Positions 1 through 9,340 of a stretch of 64,000 bases of DNA are shown in pieces. The DNA comes from [Mycobacterium] stephanolepidis. GTDB lineage: Bacteria; Actinomycetota; Actinomycetes; Mycobacteriales; Mycobacteriaceae. Below the pieces are notes generated by a model, which had not been told where the DNA came from, searched no databases, and saw nothing but the letters and a program-made list of their open reading frames with translations. Within the stretch, counting starts at the first letter, position 1. Every line of letters begins with the position of its first letter. The translations under genes were made by a program, and so were the position numbers. The stretch is from positions 3,410,001 through 3,474,000 of the forward strand of contig NZ_AP018165.1 of NCBI RefSeq assembly GCF_002356335.1. The letters run 5' to 3'.

Positions 1-160
1 AGATTTCGTATCCTTCTGCCAGCGCCAAGACATCGGGTTCTTCCATGAAGTCCACTACTTTTTGGCTCAGGGTGCTCGAGGTCTTGAACGGGCGGTAGAT
101 GTTCGGATCATTCAGTCCTTCAGCGGGTTCGGTGCGCCAGAACTCGATGTCATAAGACAC
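1..160 (-). CDS. Partial hypothetical protein downstream of the immunity gene
   Basis: This is the first 53 codons of a gene that runs off the left edge of the window. The reading frame starts at GTG 160, has an AGGAG ribosome site seven bases upstream, and overlaps the end of the preceding gene by 11 bp, so it is the next gene of the same leftward operon. The peptide begins MSYDIEFWRTEPAEG and is acidic. I do not recognise the family. Its place behind a toxin/immunity pair makes a second immunity protein or an orphan toxin-associated protein possible, but this is inference from position only. Confidence 0.6.
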   Translation of the reverse strand, partial: MSYDIEFWRTEPAEGLNDPNIYRPFKTSSTLSQKVVDFMEEPDVLALAEGYEI

Positions 161-740
161 TAGGCATCTCCTGCTTCTGCATCTTGTTTCGCGCACCGGC
201 CAGCACGCCAACGAAAGTTGTTCGGCTGTTTCCTATCTCGCCCATAACGGCACCCTGGCCGACGCCGGTGACAATTCCGTCGAGGTCGTAGCACGCGTTC
301 GGCTGTATCTTGCCGAGCCCATAGGTGAAGCCGTGGATGACGTGGTTCTGGTAGCCCACGTATTTCGGATTACGCGGGACGAATAGATGCCAGTACAGCC
401 GTGGATCACGCTCGATCATGACATCGCCCAGGAAGGCGGCGATATCGAACGCGACCGAGTACCACAGCCCGTCTAGCGCGCCTGCCATTTCAGGTGTCGG
501 CTTGGGATTGGGCTCGACATGATCAATAAACCAATCGTTGAGCTGCTGGATCTTCTCATCGCTAGTGTCAAGCTGAAACCCGTTGAGTTCCAGCAACCGA
601 TGCAGCTGCTCGATGCGCTGCGACTTCTGCGCGATCCACTGGTCGTAGTTCTTGCGGGCATCGGCGCGCGACAGCTGCTCCGGCAGCCCGTAGACGGCAG
701 GCTTGAAGATCTCGTAGTCGCCCCAGTTGATCGAACTCAT
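150..740 (-). CDS. Probable immunity protein for the adjacent nuclease toxin
   Basis: A 196-residue soluble acidic protein with no signal peptide or membrane segment. I chose ATG 740 because it has GGAGG eight bases upstream and overlaps the toxin stop codon as ATGA; the frame is open further upstream but only through toxin coding sequence. The centre is rich in aromatic residues (for example LYWHLFVPRNPKYVGYQNHV), as in many small immunity proteins. I do not recognise a named domain. The role rests on the context: translational coupling directly behind a C-terminal nuclease domain is the standard polymorphic-toxin arrangement, in which the immunity protein binds and blocks the toxin in the cytoplasm. 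Confidence 0.55.
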   Translation of the reverse strand: MSSINWGDYEIFKPAVYGLPEQLSRADARKNYDQWIAQKSQRIEQLHRLLELNGFQLDTSDEKIQQLNDWFIDHVEPNPKPTPEMAGALDGLWYSVAFDIAAFLGDVMIERDPRLYWHLFVPRNPKYVGYQNHVIHGFTYGLGKIQPNACYDLDGIVTGVGQGAVMGEIGNSRTTFVGVLAGARNKMQKQEMPSVL

Positions 741-1948
741 GACGCCATCCTCCACGGTATTCCTGCATTGCTCAACGCCTGGGCAAGTGCGGCATCCGGT
801 CTGCCCTTGCCTGTGATCACACTCTTCATGAAGACCCACTCGGCACCATTGATGTCCCTGTTATTCATCAGCCAGATGTCTTTGGCAAGCTGGTCGGACA
901 CCTTGCTCAGAGACTGGGCGCCTACCTTGGACTCCACCGCAATCTTGTTGCCGGTCAAAATGTCGGCATACCGCGCCCCTGCAGGTGTATCGAAGAACAC
1001 CTCGGTCTTGGCCCCTTGGTAAGACGTGCTGGCCAGCCAGTCGCGAGCAGCGTTGCCCATGGTGCGATTTGCCTGGATCTGAGACAGCCGAGCTCCAGAC
1101 GCCGCAGCGGCGGCACGTGCGGTGGCCAGAGCACTGTTCATCGCTGTCTCCGCACTCACACCACTGGCGGCGCGAGAGCCGAACAGGCGGATCAGTCCTG
1201 CGCCCCCGGAACGAAGCACCCCTCCAACGCCGGTGGCCATCATGAGCACGTCAGCTAGATCGTTGGTGGGGATCGCGCGCCCGTAGTCAGCGTTGTTGTA
1301 ACCAGTAAAACCATTCTCGTTATAGTTGAAGGTCAGCAGACCCGTCTCGGAGAAACCACGGTCCTGTACCGCGAGACCACTTCCGGTGCCATTCGCAGTG
1401 ACCTCTCGGCTATTTCCGTTCTGATCAACAAAATTGAACGCAAACGACCCGTTGCCTTTCCACAGCACACTGCTCGGGTCGACACTGGAGTAGTCCGGGA
1501 CCATTCCTAGCTCATCGAGCGCCTTGGTCAACTCGGATTGAGCGCCCTTCAGCGTGTCACTGGCCTGGTGGTACTGATCCTGAGCAGCATCACCGGCCTC
1601 GGTGTGGCCTTTCTTGAAATTCAGGTCAAGGCTGCGTTTCCGGGCCGCCTCAGTCTTAGCCTTGGCCTGGTCGACAGCCGATTGAGCCTGTTCGACCCGC
1701 GCATACCGCGGAGCGCGCGCCTCGTCGTTCCACTGATTGAGTTCCTGCAACGCCATCGCACCTTCAGGCCGCGGCGGGTTACCCGAACCAGAGTCACCCC
1801 CGCCCGTCGCCGTGCCTATCAGGTCATCGGTGCCCGGCACATCCTTGGGAGCCGGCCCGTTCTGGAACTCATACGGCAGTTTTTGCCCAAGGTCCGCCGG
1901 CATCTCTGTGGGGCCCGACGTTCCCATGCTGCTCACCGAATTCACCAC
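737..1948 (-). CDS. C-terminal part of a polymorphic toxin with a PD-(D/E)XK-type nuclease domain
   Basis: 403 residues from GTG 1948. Residues about 60-150 are charged and helical (likely coiled coil), about 150-240 is an Asn/Gly-rich region, and about 240-300 is Ala/Gly-rich. The last 80 residues look like a restriction-endonuclease-fold toxin: RYADILTG supplies Asp329 and AVESKVG supplies Glu339 and Lys341, the D...ExK pattern of PD-(D/E)XK nucleases. The predicted action is DNA or RNA cleavage in a competitor cell. The frame is identical to that of the fragment just upstream (1958-2527), separated from it by a single TAG and three codons, so this piece was probably the C-terminus of a much longer protein. 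It may still be translated from GTG 1948 or 1945; whether it is still exported is unclear. Confidence 0.65.
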   Translation of the reverse strand: MVNSVSSMGTSGPTEMPADLGQKLPYEFQNGPAPKDVPGTDDLIGTATGGGDSGSGNPPRPEGAMALQELNQWNDEARAPRYARVEQAQSAVDQAKAKTEAARKRSLDLNFKKGHTEAGDAAQDQYHQASDTLKGAQSELTKALDELGMVPDYSSVDPSSVLWKGNGSFAFNFVDQNGNSREVTANGTGSGLAVQDRGFSETGLLTFNYNENGFTGYNNADYGRAIPTNDLADVLMMATGVGGVLRSGGAGLIRLFGSRAASGVSAETAMNSALATARAAAAASGARLSQIQANRTMGNAARDWLASTSYQGAKTEVFFDTPAGARYADILTGNKIAVESKVGAQSLSKVSDQLAKDIWLMNNRDINGAEWVFMKSVITGKGRPDAALAQALSNAGIPWRMAS

Positions 1949-1957
1949 GCCGGATAC

Positions 1958-2527
1958 CTAGGATACACCGCTGGCGACCTGCCCGACACCCTCAGTGCCC
2001 TTCGACACGGTGTCGTTGAGTTGCGTGAATTGCTCGGTTTGCGGTTTGAGTTGCGGGTTTGCATCCCCGACCGCTTGGGCGACTTGATCAGCTTCTCCCT
2101 GAGCGGTTTTCACAATCTGACTGCCCGCATTGATCGCATCGGCGGTGCCCTGAATGCCTTGCGAAACCCCCTGCACCACCGTGATCGCATCCTGCGGATT
2201 CACCGCACCAGACTGCGCCGACGACGCCAGCGAGGCACCAGCCTGCGCGGCCGACCCGAAGCCCTGCGCGGCCTGCCCCGACGACTGCCCGATCTGCTGA
2301 CCCGACTGCACATAGGTCTGCACATCACCCGGAAGACCCTGCACCGCTTGAGACGCATCCTGACCAAGCGCCTGCGTGTCCGGCCCCTGCTCCTGCTCGT
2401 CCTGCTTACGACGCCGCGTCGACGCCGCACCAAGTAGCAACGAGGCCAGATCGGTGTTCTGCGACTGATCGTCGCGGTCGTCCTGCTCGTCCTTGTCGTC
2501 CTTCTTCTTGTCCTTCGACGGGAACTT
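1958..2527 (-). pseudogene. Middle fragment of the disrupted toxin gene
   Basis: An open frame with no good start codon (only a TTG at 2440) that begins at the IS256 junction and ends at TAG 1958-1960. The translation starts with a very charged Lys/Asp stretch (KFPSKDKKKDDKDEQDDR) and continues as a Gln/Ala/Gly/Ser-rich, probably helical segment. It is flanked by the IS on one side and by the in-phase toxin frame on the other. The simplest reading is the internal linker of one long polymorphic toxin. Alternatively the TAG is a genuine gene end and 737-1948 is a separate coupled gene. Confidence 0.6.
2520..2527. repeat. Target-site duplication of the IS256-family element, left copy
   Basis: GGGAACTT at 2520-2527 is repeated exactly at 3813-3820 on the other side of the element. 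The base before each copy is also C, so eight or nine bases can be counted. An 8-9 bp duplication is what IS256-family transposases make. Confidence 0.85.
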
Positions 2528-3812
2528 GGGTCTGTCAGATTAACGGTGGATCTGCTTGGCATGGTTAGTTATTCGCTGCCGGGGTAATCCGGCCTTCGAA
2601 CGCGATAGCGAATGCGTTCAAAGCTGGTTTCCACCGCATGGCCCATCGTGCTCTACCTTTGCCGGTGGGGTCTAGTGATCGGGTGACCAGATACAGGCAC
2701 TTGAGAGCTGCTTGCTCGGTGGGGAAATGACCGCGGGCGCGGATTGCCCGGCGGTAGCGGGCGTTGACCGATTCGATAGCGTTCGTGGAGCAGATGACTC
2801 GCCGGATCTCGGTGTCGTAGTCCAGGAACGGCACGAACTCGCTCCAGGCGTTCTCCCAGAGTCGCATGATCGCCGGATAGCGTTGGCCCCATTTGCCGCT
2901 GAACTCGACGAAGCGTTCTTTGGCCGCGGCCTCGGTCGCTGCGGTGTAGACCGGCCGCAGATCGCGGGCCATCTCGTCCCAGTATTTGCGGGATGCGTAG
3001 CGAAAGGTATTGCGGATCAAATGGATAACGCAGGTCTGGATCACAGCAGCGGGCCAGACAGTGTTGATCGACTCGGGTAAGCCTTTGAGTCCGTCACAGA
3101 CCACGATGCACACATCGGCGGTGCCACGGTTCTTGATCTCGGTCAAGACAGCAAGCCAGTATTTGGCGCCTTCACCGCCGTCCCCGGCCCACAAGCCCAG
3201 GATGTCCCGTTCATCTGCGGTGGTGACGCCGATGGCGACATAGACCGGCCGGTTGGCGACCTGGCCGTCGCGGATCTTGACGTGGATAGCGTCGATGAAC
3301 ATCACCGGATACACCGAATCTAGTGGCCGCCCTGCCCATTCGGCCATTTCTCCGACCACCTTATCGGTGATCTTCGAGATCGTGTCCTTCGAGACGTCAG
3401 CACCATAGACCTCACCGAAATGAGCGGCGACTTCGCCGGTGGTCAGCCCTTTGGCGGTCAGGGACAAGATGATCTGATCGATCCCGGTCAGCACCGTTTT
3501 CTCGCGGACCCCGTTGCGGGAGTTCCCGCCATTACGGCCCGCCACCTGGTGTTTTTCATAGCCCAGGTGTTCATCCATCTCCGCTTGCAGCGCGGACTCC
3601 AACACCTGTTTGGTGAGCGCATTGAGCAACCCGTCCGGGCCGACCAGCTCCACACCCTGCTCGCCGGCTTGGGCCAGCAACTGCGCGGCCACCGCCGCGG
3701 TATCAATCTGATTCGCCATGTCATCCATGGTTTCGGTCATCATCAGTCCTTCCCGCCAAGCAACGCCCGGCGTGTTGAACCAAGTCAGATCCACCGTTTT
3801 TCAGACAGTCCC
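2528..3812 (-). mobile_element. IS256-family insertion sequence (1285 bp)
   Basis: The ends are imperfect inverted repeats: left GGGTCTGTCAGATTAACGGT and, on the other strand, right GGGACTGTCTGAAAAACGGT, both continuing with GGATCTG. The element is bounded by direct copies of GGGAACTT. It contains one transposase gene of the Mutator/IS256 type. It sits inside the long leftward toxin gene. Joining the flanks after removing the element and one duplication does not restore a single frame: the two sides are one base out of phase, so an additional small indel must exist on one side. Confidence 0.9.
2565..3743 (-). CDS. IS256-family (Mutator-type) transposase
   Basis: About 392 residues from ATG 3743, which has AAGGA just upstream; the frame is open to 3794 in the terminal repeat but that start lies in the inverted repeat. 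The DDE pattern of the family is visible: Asp in VMFIDAIHVKIRDG, Asp in VCDGLKGLP, and Glu in STNAIESVNARYRR. Length and order match intact family members, so the copy is probably active. It cuts and pastes or copies the surrounding element. Confidence 0.92.
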   Translation of the reverse strand: MMTETMDDMANQIDTAAVAAQLLAQAGEQGVELVGPDGLLNALTKQVLESALQAEMDEHLGYEKHQVAGRNGGNSRNGVREKTVLTGIDQIILSLTAKGLTTGEVAAHFGEVYGADVSKDTISKITDKVVGEMAEWAGRPLDSVYPVMFIDAIHVKIRDGQVANRPVYVAIGVTTADERDILGLWAGDGGEGAKYWLAVLTEIKNRGTADVCIVVCDGLKGLPESINTVWPAAVIQTCVIHLIRNTFRYASRKYWDEMARDLRPVYTAATEAAAKERFVEFSGKWGQRYPAIMRLWENAWSEFVPFLDYDTEIRRVICSTNAIESVNARYRRAIRARGHFPTEQAALKCLYLVTRSLDPTGKGRARWAMRWKPALNAFAIAFEGRITPAANN

Positions 3813-5405
3813 GGGAACTTCGTCGACTGCTGGTTTCTGGTTCTGCTTGTTCTGCTGCAACTGCTTAGTCAGATCATCAATGCGCTGCTGATCCTGACCG
3901 GACTGCTGCTGCTTCTCCTGCAGCTGGCGCGTTAGATCCTCGATCTTCTGCTGATCAGGCTGATCCGGTGACTGGTTCGGCTGCTGCCCCGTATCTTGTT
4001 GCGGCGGCTGATTCTGGGTCGCCTGCTGCGGTTGTTGGGCTGGCTGCCGCACACCCTGATTCGATTGACCGCCTTGCGATCCCGCATTGCTACCGGGGTT
4101 AGTTTGTCCGCCGTTGAAATCCGGATTCGGCTTACCCGGTCCTTGGGTATACGGCGTCGCGTTCTGATAATCCGGAATCTGAGTACCGTGCGCAGGCTGA
4201 TCCCACCCCTGCTGAGACCCCTGCTGCCCACTGGACCCGTTCACACCGTTATTGCTGACCGAGGGTGCCTGAGTGTTATAGATACTGATGCCGTTGTTCT
4301 GATCCAGCGGCGCCTGATTGATGCCACCCTGATAGTCCGGCATCTGCGGCCCACCCTGACTGGGCGGCTGAAACATCTGCCCACCCCCAGGCGGACCATC
4401 ACTACCACCGGGACCACCACAATCCGGCGGACACGCCGCCCGCGCCTGCGGCACCGTCGCCGGAGTAAACCACCCCAAACCCAAACCACTTGCCGAAAAC
4501 ATCAACACCGCAACAACACCCGCAGTCGCAGCAGCCTTCTGCGAAGCATCCGTGGCCCATTTCCACAGACCCACAAGGCCTTTCCACCACCCCAGATTGG
4601 AGCCGATCGCCCACAGGAGGACCAGAGTGATCGCCGCCACCGCAGGAAACACATCCGGACCAGTGATCCACACATACAACCGCGGAGTGATCCCAGCAGT
4701 CAGCAGCACCAACCCCAAACCACCACCGATCAAGGCCGCTACCAGACCCGGATGCCACAACCCTTCCGGTGCGCGGCGCTTGCCGGTTGCCTGGTCACGC
4801 TCAATGAGCAGACCCGAGCCAGCGAGAGCCTCCTTAGCCAGACCGGTCATATACCTGCCGCCGGTGAACAATGCAGCACCAGCCAGAACCGCCACCAGCA
4901 TCTGGCCAACTCCCAGCAAGAGCGACCACTGACTCTCCGCAGTGAGGTGCTGCCACCAGATCGCATACCCACCGCGGAACGTCCACCACATACCCAACGC
5001 ACCAACGATTACCGCAGCGGCCGCCATGACAGCGAGCAGCGGCTCGGACAGGCGCCCTTTCACTGCGTCAGATAGCGCGGCCGTTACCGGCCTGACGCCC
5101 CACATCGCAAGCTTGACCCCACCACCAAGCGCCGTCATAGCCAGCAGCAACAGCCCGGCCCAGCCAATCAACTCGGTGGCACTATCACCGCTGCGGTACA
5201 GGTGGTGCAACGCAGCCACCGCACCAACCACCAGAACACCCCCAACAGCGAAAGCCGTCAGCCGGTGCCCGAGGTCAGATCCAGCAGTGCGCCCGGGTTC
5301 AAGATCACACACCGGCAACTTCTGTGTGGTTTCATCGGAACGAGCCTTGTCGCGGGCTACCGCCACCGCTGTCAGCTGTTCAGTTGACTCACCATTCCCC
5401 GCCAC
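3801..5405 (-). pseudogene. N-terminal multi-membrane, Q/N/P-rich part of the interrupted toxin gene
   Basis: Starts at GTG 5405 with a strong GGAGG five bases upstream and ends at a TGA inside the IS terminal repeat. After a charged cytoplasmic head (about 45 residues) there are roughly seven hydrophobic segments between residues 45 and 320, then a long Gly/Pro/Gln/Asn-rich region (about 330-480) and a heptad-like Gln-rich tail ending in QNKQNQKPAVDE. The membrane block loosely resembles channel-type components of secretion systems, but I cannot name a family. Native sequence stops at 3813. Together with 1958-2527 and 737-1948 it looks like one ancestral polymorphic toxin of about 4.7 kb minus the IS. 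This fragment could still make a stable membrane protein. Confidence 0.6.
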
Positions 5406-5862
5406 ATCGCCTCCGTCGAATCAGCGCAAACCCCTCGAGGACACGACACTACGCCTGTTCGCTCGCGACTGTCCACGCGGGTAGCAAACATCACGATTCA
5501 CGCAGAGGCATGCCGAGAGGGACTCAGCAGCCGCGAACGCGTAACCATGGAGGAGAGCGAGCCGTCTGGCAACAGCCTCCCGCAGTTTCAACTGACGTAT
5601 CGAAGTTCTGCATCCGTCTGCGGTCAACATTTCGTCGCCACCCCATAGCTCACAGACGTGGCGAAGGGGCCTACTCATCACTGCCCCACGCCGGTTCGGA
5701 GGCTCTGAGATCTCGTCATGCTCTGCGTCGCGTGCTTGTGCCCTGTGCCCCACCTGGCGTCCAAATCTGCCTATCCAGCGCAAACGAGGCTAGACCTCCC
5801 CCTGAATAAAGAAAGCGGGCCAGGGAGTATTTTCCCTGGCCCACTTTTCGTCTAGACAACCC
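5406..5862. other. Intergenic stretch, no convincing gene
   Basis: Separates the toxin locus start from the end of nrdE. I see no coding sequence: the only open frames lack ribosome sites and plausible composition. It should hold the toxin promoter near 5406-5500 and holds the nrdE terminator at 5817-5842. Confidence 0.5.
5817..5842 (-). terminator. Rho-independent terminator of the nrdHIE operon
   Basis: A perfect 10-bp stem, GGGCCAGGGA / TCCCTGGCCC, with a 6-base loop lies about 20 bp beyond the nrdE stop codon. Read leftward it is followed by a T-rich run (GCTTTCTTT). Confidence 0.8.
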
Positions 5863-8031
5863 CTACAGCATGCAGGAGACGCAGCCCTCGACCTCGGTGC
5901 CTTCCAGCGCCATCTGCCGTAGCCGGATGTAGTACAGCGTCTTGATTCCCTTGCGCCATGCGTAGATCTGCGCCTTGTTCACATCACGCGTGCTGGCGGT
6001 GTCCTTGAAGAACAGCGTCAACGACAGACCTTGGTCCACATGCTGGGTAGCCGCGGCATAGGTGTCGATGATCTTCTCGTAACCGATCTCGTATGCGTCC
6101 TGGTAGTACTCCAGGTTGTCGTTGGTCAGGTATGGCGCCGGGTAGTACGCACGCCCGATCTTGCCTTCCTTGCGGATCTCGATCTTCGAGGCCACCGGGT
6201 GAATCGACGACGTCGAGTGGTTGATGTACGAGATCGATCCGGTCGGCGGCACCGCCTGCAGGTTCTGGTTGTAGATGCCGTGCTGCTGCACCGAGTCCTT
6301 CAACCGCTGCCAATCATCCTGTGTCGGAATGCGAATCCCGGCATCGGCGAAGAGCTGCCGCACCTTCTCGGTCGCCGGTTCCCACACCTGATCGGTGTAC
6401 TTGTCGAAGAACTCGCCGCTGGCGTACTTCGACTTCTCGAAGCCACCGAAGCTCTTGCCACGCTCGATGGCAATACGATTCGACGCCTTCAGCGCGTGGT
6501 ACAGCACCGTGTAGAAGTAGATGTTGGTGAAGTCCACACCTTCTTCGGAGCCGTAGAAGATCCGCTCCCGTGCCAGGTAGCCGTGCAGGTTCATCTGTCC
6601 CAGGCCAATGGCGTGAGAGTCGTTGTTGCCCTGCTCGATCGAGGGCACCGACCAGATGTGCGTCTGATCCGATACCGCGGTCAACGCGCGAATCGACACC
6701 TCGATGGTCTGCGCGAAGTCCGGCGAGTCCATCGTCTTGGCGATGTTCAGCGAGCCCAGGTTGCACGAAATGTCCTTGCCCACCTTGGCGTAGGACAGGT
6801 CGTCGTTGAACAGAGAGGGCGTCGACACCTGCAGGATCTCCGAGCACAGGTTCGAGTGGGTGATCTTGCCCTCGATGGGGTTGGCCCGGTTCACGGTGTC
6901 CTCGTACATGATGTACGGGTAACCGGACTCGAACTGCAGCTCGGCGAGGGTCTGGAAAAACTCGCGCGCCTTGATCTTCGTCTTGCGGATCTGGCCGTTG
7001 TCGACCATCTCGTAATACTTTTCGGTGACGTTGATATCGGCGAACGGCACGCCGTAGGTGCGCTCGACGTCGTACGGCGAGAACAGGTACATGTCCTCGT
7101 TCTTCTTGGCCAGCTCGAAGGTGATGTCCGGGATCACCACACCCAGCGACAGCGTCTTGATGCGGATCTTCTCATCGGCGTTCTCCCGCTTGGTATCCAA
7201 GAAACGGAAGATATCCGGGTGATGCGCGTGCAGGTACACGGCCCCGGCGCCCTGACGAGCACCCAGCTGGTTGGCGTAAGAGAACGAGTCTTCCAGCAGC
7301 TTCATGATCGGGATGACACCCGAGCTCTGGTTCTCGATGTTCTTGATCGGCGCGCCGTGTTCGCGAATGTTGGTGAGCAGCAGGGCTACACCGCCACCGC
7401 GCTTGGACAGCTGCAGCGCCGAGTTGATGGAGCGCCCGATGGACTCCATGTTGTCCTCGATGCGCAGCAGGAAGCAGGAGACCGGCTCGCCGCGCTGCTT
7501 CTTGCCCGAGTTGAGGAAGGTGGGGGTGGCCGGCTGGAAACGTCCGTGGATGATCTCGTCGACGAGCTTCTCGGCCAGCGTGGTGTCACCCGAGGCCAGG
7601 GTCAGCGCCACCATGACCACGCGGTCCTCGAAGCGCTCCAGGTAGCGCTTTCCGTCGAACGTCTTCAGCGTGTAAGAGGTGTAGTACTTGAACGCGCCGA
7701 GGAAGGTCGGGAACCGGAACTTCTTGGCGTAGGCCCGATCCAGCAGCGACTTCACAAAGTTGCGCGAGTACTGGTCGAGCACCTCGCGCTCGTAGTACTC
7801 CTTCTCGATCAGGTAGTCGAGCTTTTCGTCCTGATTGTGGAAGAAGACCGTGTTCTGGTTGACGTGCTGTAGGAAGTACTGCCGGGCTGCAGCTGCGTCC
7901 TTGTCGAACTGGATCTTGCCGTCTGCGTCATACAGATTGAGCATGGCGTTGAGGGCGTGATAGTCCAGCTCGCCGTGAGCCGAGCCGTGCGCAGAGGTCA
8001 CAGGTTCTGCAGTTGTCGCGGTTGGCGCCAC
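5863..8031 (-). CDS. nrdE: Ribonucleoside-diphosphate reductase class Ib, alpha (large) subunit
   Basis: 722 residues, full length for NrdE. It reduces ribonucleoside diphosphates to deoxyribonucleotides in the cytoplasm with the NrdF radical subunit, which is not in this window. The substrate-site cysteine region (EPVSCFLL), the active-site NLCSEI segment, the [14 protein letters not shown] glycine-rich segment and the redox-shuttling C-terminal pair CVSCML are all present. The GTG start at 8031 overlaps nrdI by 34 bp. It is the last gene of an nrdH-nrdI-nrdE operon and is followed by a strong terminator. Confidence 0.97.
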   Translation of the reverse strand: MAPTATTAEPVTSAHGSAHGELDYHALNAMLNLYDADGKIQFDKDAAAARQYFLQHVNQNTVFFHNQDEKLDYLIEKEYYEREVLDQYSRNFVKSLLDRAYAKKFRFPTFLGAFKYYTSYTLKTFDGKRYLERFEDRVVMVALTLASGDTTLAEKLVDEIIHGRFQPATPTFLNSGKKQRGEPVSCFLLRIEDNMESIGRSINSALQLSKRGGGVALLLTNIREHGAPIKNIENQSSGVIPIMKLLEDSFSYANQLGARQGAGAVYLHAHHPDIFRFLDTKRENADEKIRIKTLSLGVVIPDITFELAKKNEDMYLFSPYDVERTYGVPFADINVTEKYYEMVDNGQIRKTKIKAREFFQTLAELQFESGYPYIMYEDTVNRANPIEGKITHSNLCSEILQVSTPSLFNDDLSYAKVGKDISCNLGSLNIAKTMDSPDFAQTIEVSIRALTAVSDQTHIWSVPSIEQGNNDSHAIGLGQMNLHGYLARERIFYGSEEGVDFTNIYFYTVLYHALKASNRIAIERGKSFGGFEKSKYASGEFFDKYTDQVWEPATEKVRQLFADAGIRIPTQDDWQRLKDSVQQHGIYNQNLQAVPPTGSISYINHSTSSIHPVASKIEIRKEGKIGRAYYPAPYLTNDNLEYYQDAYEIGYEKIIDTYAAATQHVDQGLSLTLFFKDTASTRDVNKAQIYAWRKGIKTLYYIRLRQMALEGTEVEGCVSCML

Positions 8032-8438
8032 GGTGTGTCCTTCCAGAATTCGTCGAGTCCAGCCAGCACCTGCTGCACGTCTTCAGCGGTGCCCATGAGT
8101 TCAAAGCGGTACAGATATGGCACGTCACACTTGGCTGAGATGACCTTGCCCGCGTAGCAGTACTCCGCGCCGAAATTGGTGTTGCCGGCCGCGATGACCC
8201 CGCGGATCAAGGACCGGTTGTGTTCGTTGTTGAGAAATTTGATGACCTGCTTGGGGACGTATCCCGCAGCCTGACCGGGCACCGGGTGCCCGCCACCGTA
8301 GGTCGGCAGGATCAGGACGTAGGGGTCGTCGACCTCGATATCGCCACGCAGCGGGATCCGGGTGGCGGGAACACCCAGCTTCTGGACGAAGCGGTGGGTG
8401 TTCTCCGACACGCTGGAGAAATAGACCAGATGGGCCAT
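7998..8438 (-). CDS. nrdI: NrdI flavodoxin-like protein
   Basis: 146 residues. NrdI supplies the oxidant for assembling the manganese-tyrosyl radical of NrdF. The FMN phosphate-binding loop is visible at the N-terminus ([12 protein letters not shown]) and the flavodoxin-like GNTNFG segment follows around residue 105. It lies between nrdH (28 bp gap) and nrdE (overlap), the usual class Ib order. Confidence 0.96.
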   Translation of the reverse strand: MAHLVYFSSVSENTHRFVQKLGVPATRIPLRGDIEVDDPYVLILPTYGGGHPVPGQAAGYVPKQVIKFLNNEHNRSLIRGVIAAGNTNFGAEYCYAGKVISAKCDVPYLYRFELMGTAEDVQQVLAGLDEFWKDTPWRQPRQLQNL

Positions 8439-8466
8439 GCCCGGCTCCCGTACTACTTACTACTTA

Positions 8467-8709
8467 TTAGGCAGAGACTGCGACTGCGCCCGCGAGCGCC
8501 TTGATGCGGTCCGGACGGAAACCCGACCAGTGATCGTCACCGGCCACCACCACGGGCGCCTGCAGGTAGCCGAGCGCCATCACGTAATCGCGCGCCTCGG
8601 GAACCTCGGTGATGTCCACGATGCTGTACTCGATGCCCTGCTTGTCGAGGGCCTTGTACGTCGCGTTGCACTGTACGCAGGCGGGCTTGGTGTAGACGGT
8701 GATGCTCAT
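8467..8709 (-). CDS. nrdH: Glutaredoxin-like NrdH redoxin
   Basis: 80 residues with the CVQC active site near the N-terminus (residues 12-15) and the C-terminal WSGFRPDRI signature of NrdH. It is the electron donor for NrdE, itself reduced by thioredoxin reductase. First gene of the operon; two NrdR-box-like sites lie 170-220 bp upstream. Confidence 0.96.
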   Translation of the reverse strand: MSITVYTKPACVQCNATYKALDKQGIEYSIVDITEVPEARDYVMALGYLQAPVVVAGDDHWSGFRPDRIKALAGAVAVSA

Positions 8710-9340
8710 GCGTAGCTCCTCAGCGAATCGATCGTAGACATCTCAACAAAGTTTTCAGCAGTCCAGCACCCGGGAAAATTCCACGCCGCCCGTGGTGGCT
8801 GAGCGCCGGGATCGGCCAGAAGATCTGGCGAAAATCCGGGCCGGGCGGCCCGGAGTGGTTCCCGGCCTTTCGGTGTTCCAGACACTACACCTAGTGTCCG
8901 ACAATCGGAACCCATACAAGATGTTCTGAACAACATTCGTGAAATTCCCTGGTCGTGAGACCTGACACCCCTGAAATTCCGGCGTGTCGCAACCACGGTG
9001 TGTCCGGGCCTTCGACGATGGCTGGAACATATGTGGTGTCTACCACCGGGCACCGACACCGGCTAGCAGATCGCCCACCACCGGGCAAACCTTTTCGCCT
9101 GGCGAGTCTGTGGAAACTGTGAAGTTCTGTGGACGAATCTGGGGACAGATCCCGATCTCACGGAAAAGTCCCATGTCGGCGGCGGCCCCACCCGCAGAAG
9201 TGGTACCCGGGTACCCGGCCCGATCGGACACCAATATGTTCGCCCGACCGGATCGTCCTCGGCCATGTTCCGTAGCTTCAGAACCCGGTGGGCGCGCACC
9301 CTAAGCTGCCACGCATGGAACTGAGCCGGATCATCGCGCG
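8710..9340. other. Divergent regulatory region between nrdH and the MFS transporter gene
   Basis: 631 bp without a credible gene. It contains the paired NrdR boxes and should contain both promoters. The open frames seen on either strand have no ribosome sites and look like chance frames. Confidence 0.6.
8882..8929. promoter_or_regulatory. Pair of NrdR boxes upstream of nrdHIE
   Basis: ACACTACACCTAGTGT at 8882-8897 keeps both outer arms (ACACTA and TAGTGT) of the known NrdR consensus ACACWATATATWGTGT. A weaker copy at 8914-8929 (11 of 16 matches) is 32 bp away, the helical spacing typical of NrdR box pairs. NrdR represses ribonucleotide reductase genes when dATP is high. Confidence 0.75.

Noticed and set aside
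3996-5075. 359-codon plus-strand frame in the toxin locus
   Set aside because: Shadow of the Q/N/P-rich leftward gene; Arg-rich low-complexity translation.
5421-5783. 120-codon frame in the gap between the toxin locus and nrdE
   Set aside because: No ribosome site, odd composition with many Arg and Cys, and no similarity to anything I know.
6031-7872. 613-codon open frame on the plus strand opposite nrdE
   Set aside because: It lies wholly antisense to a certain gene, its translation is Val/Leu/Arg-rich without domains, and it arises from GC-rich codon bias.
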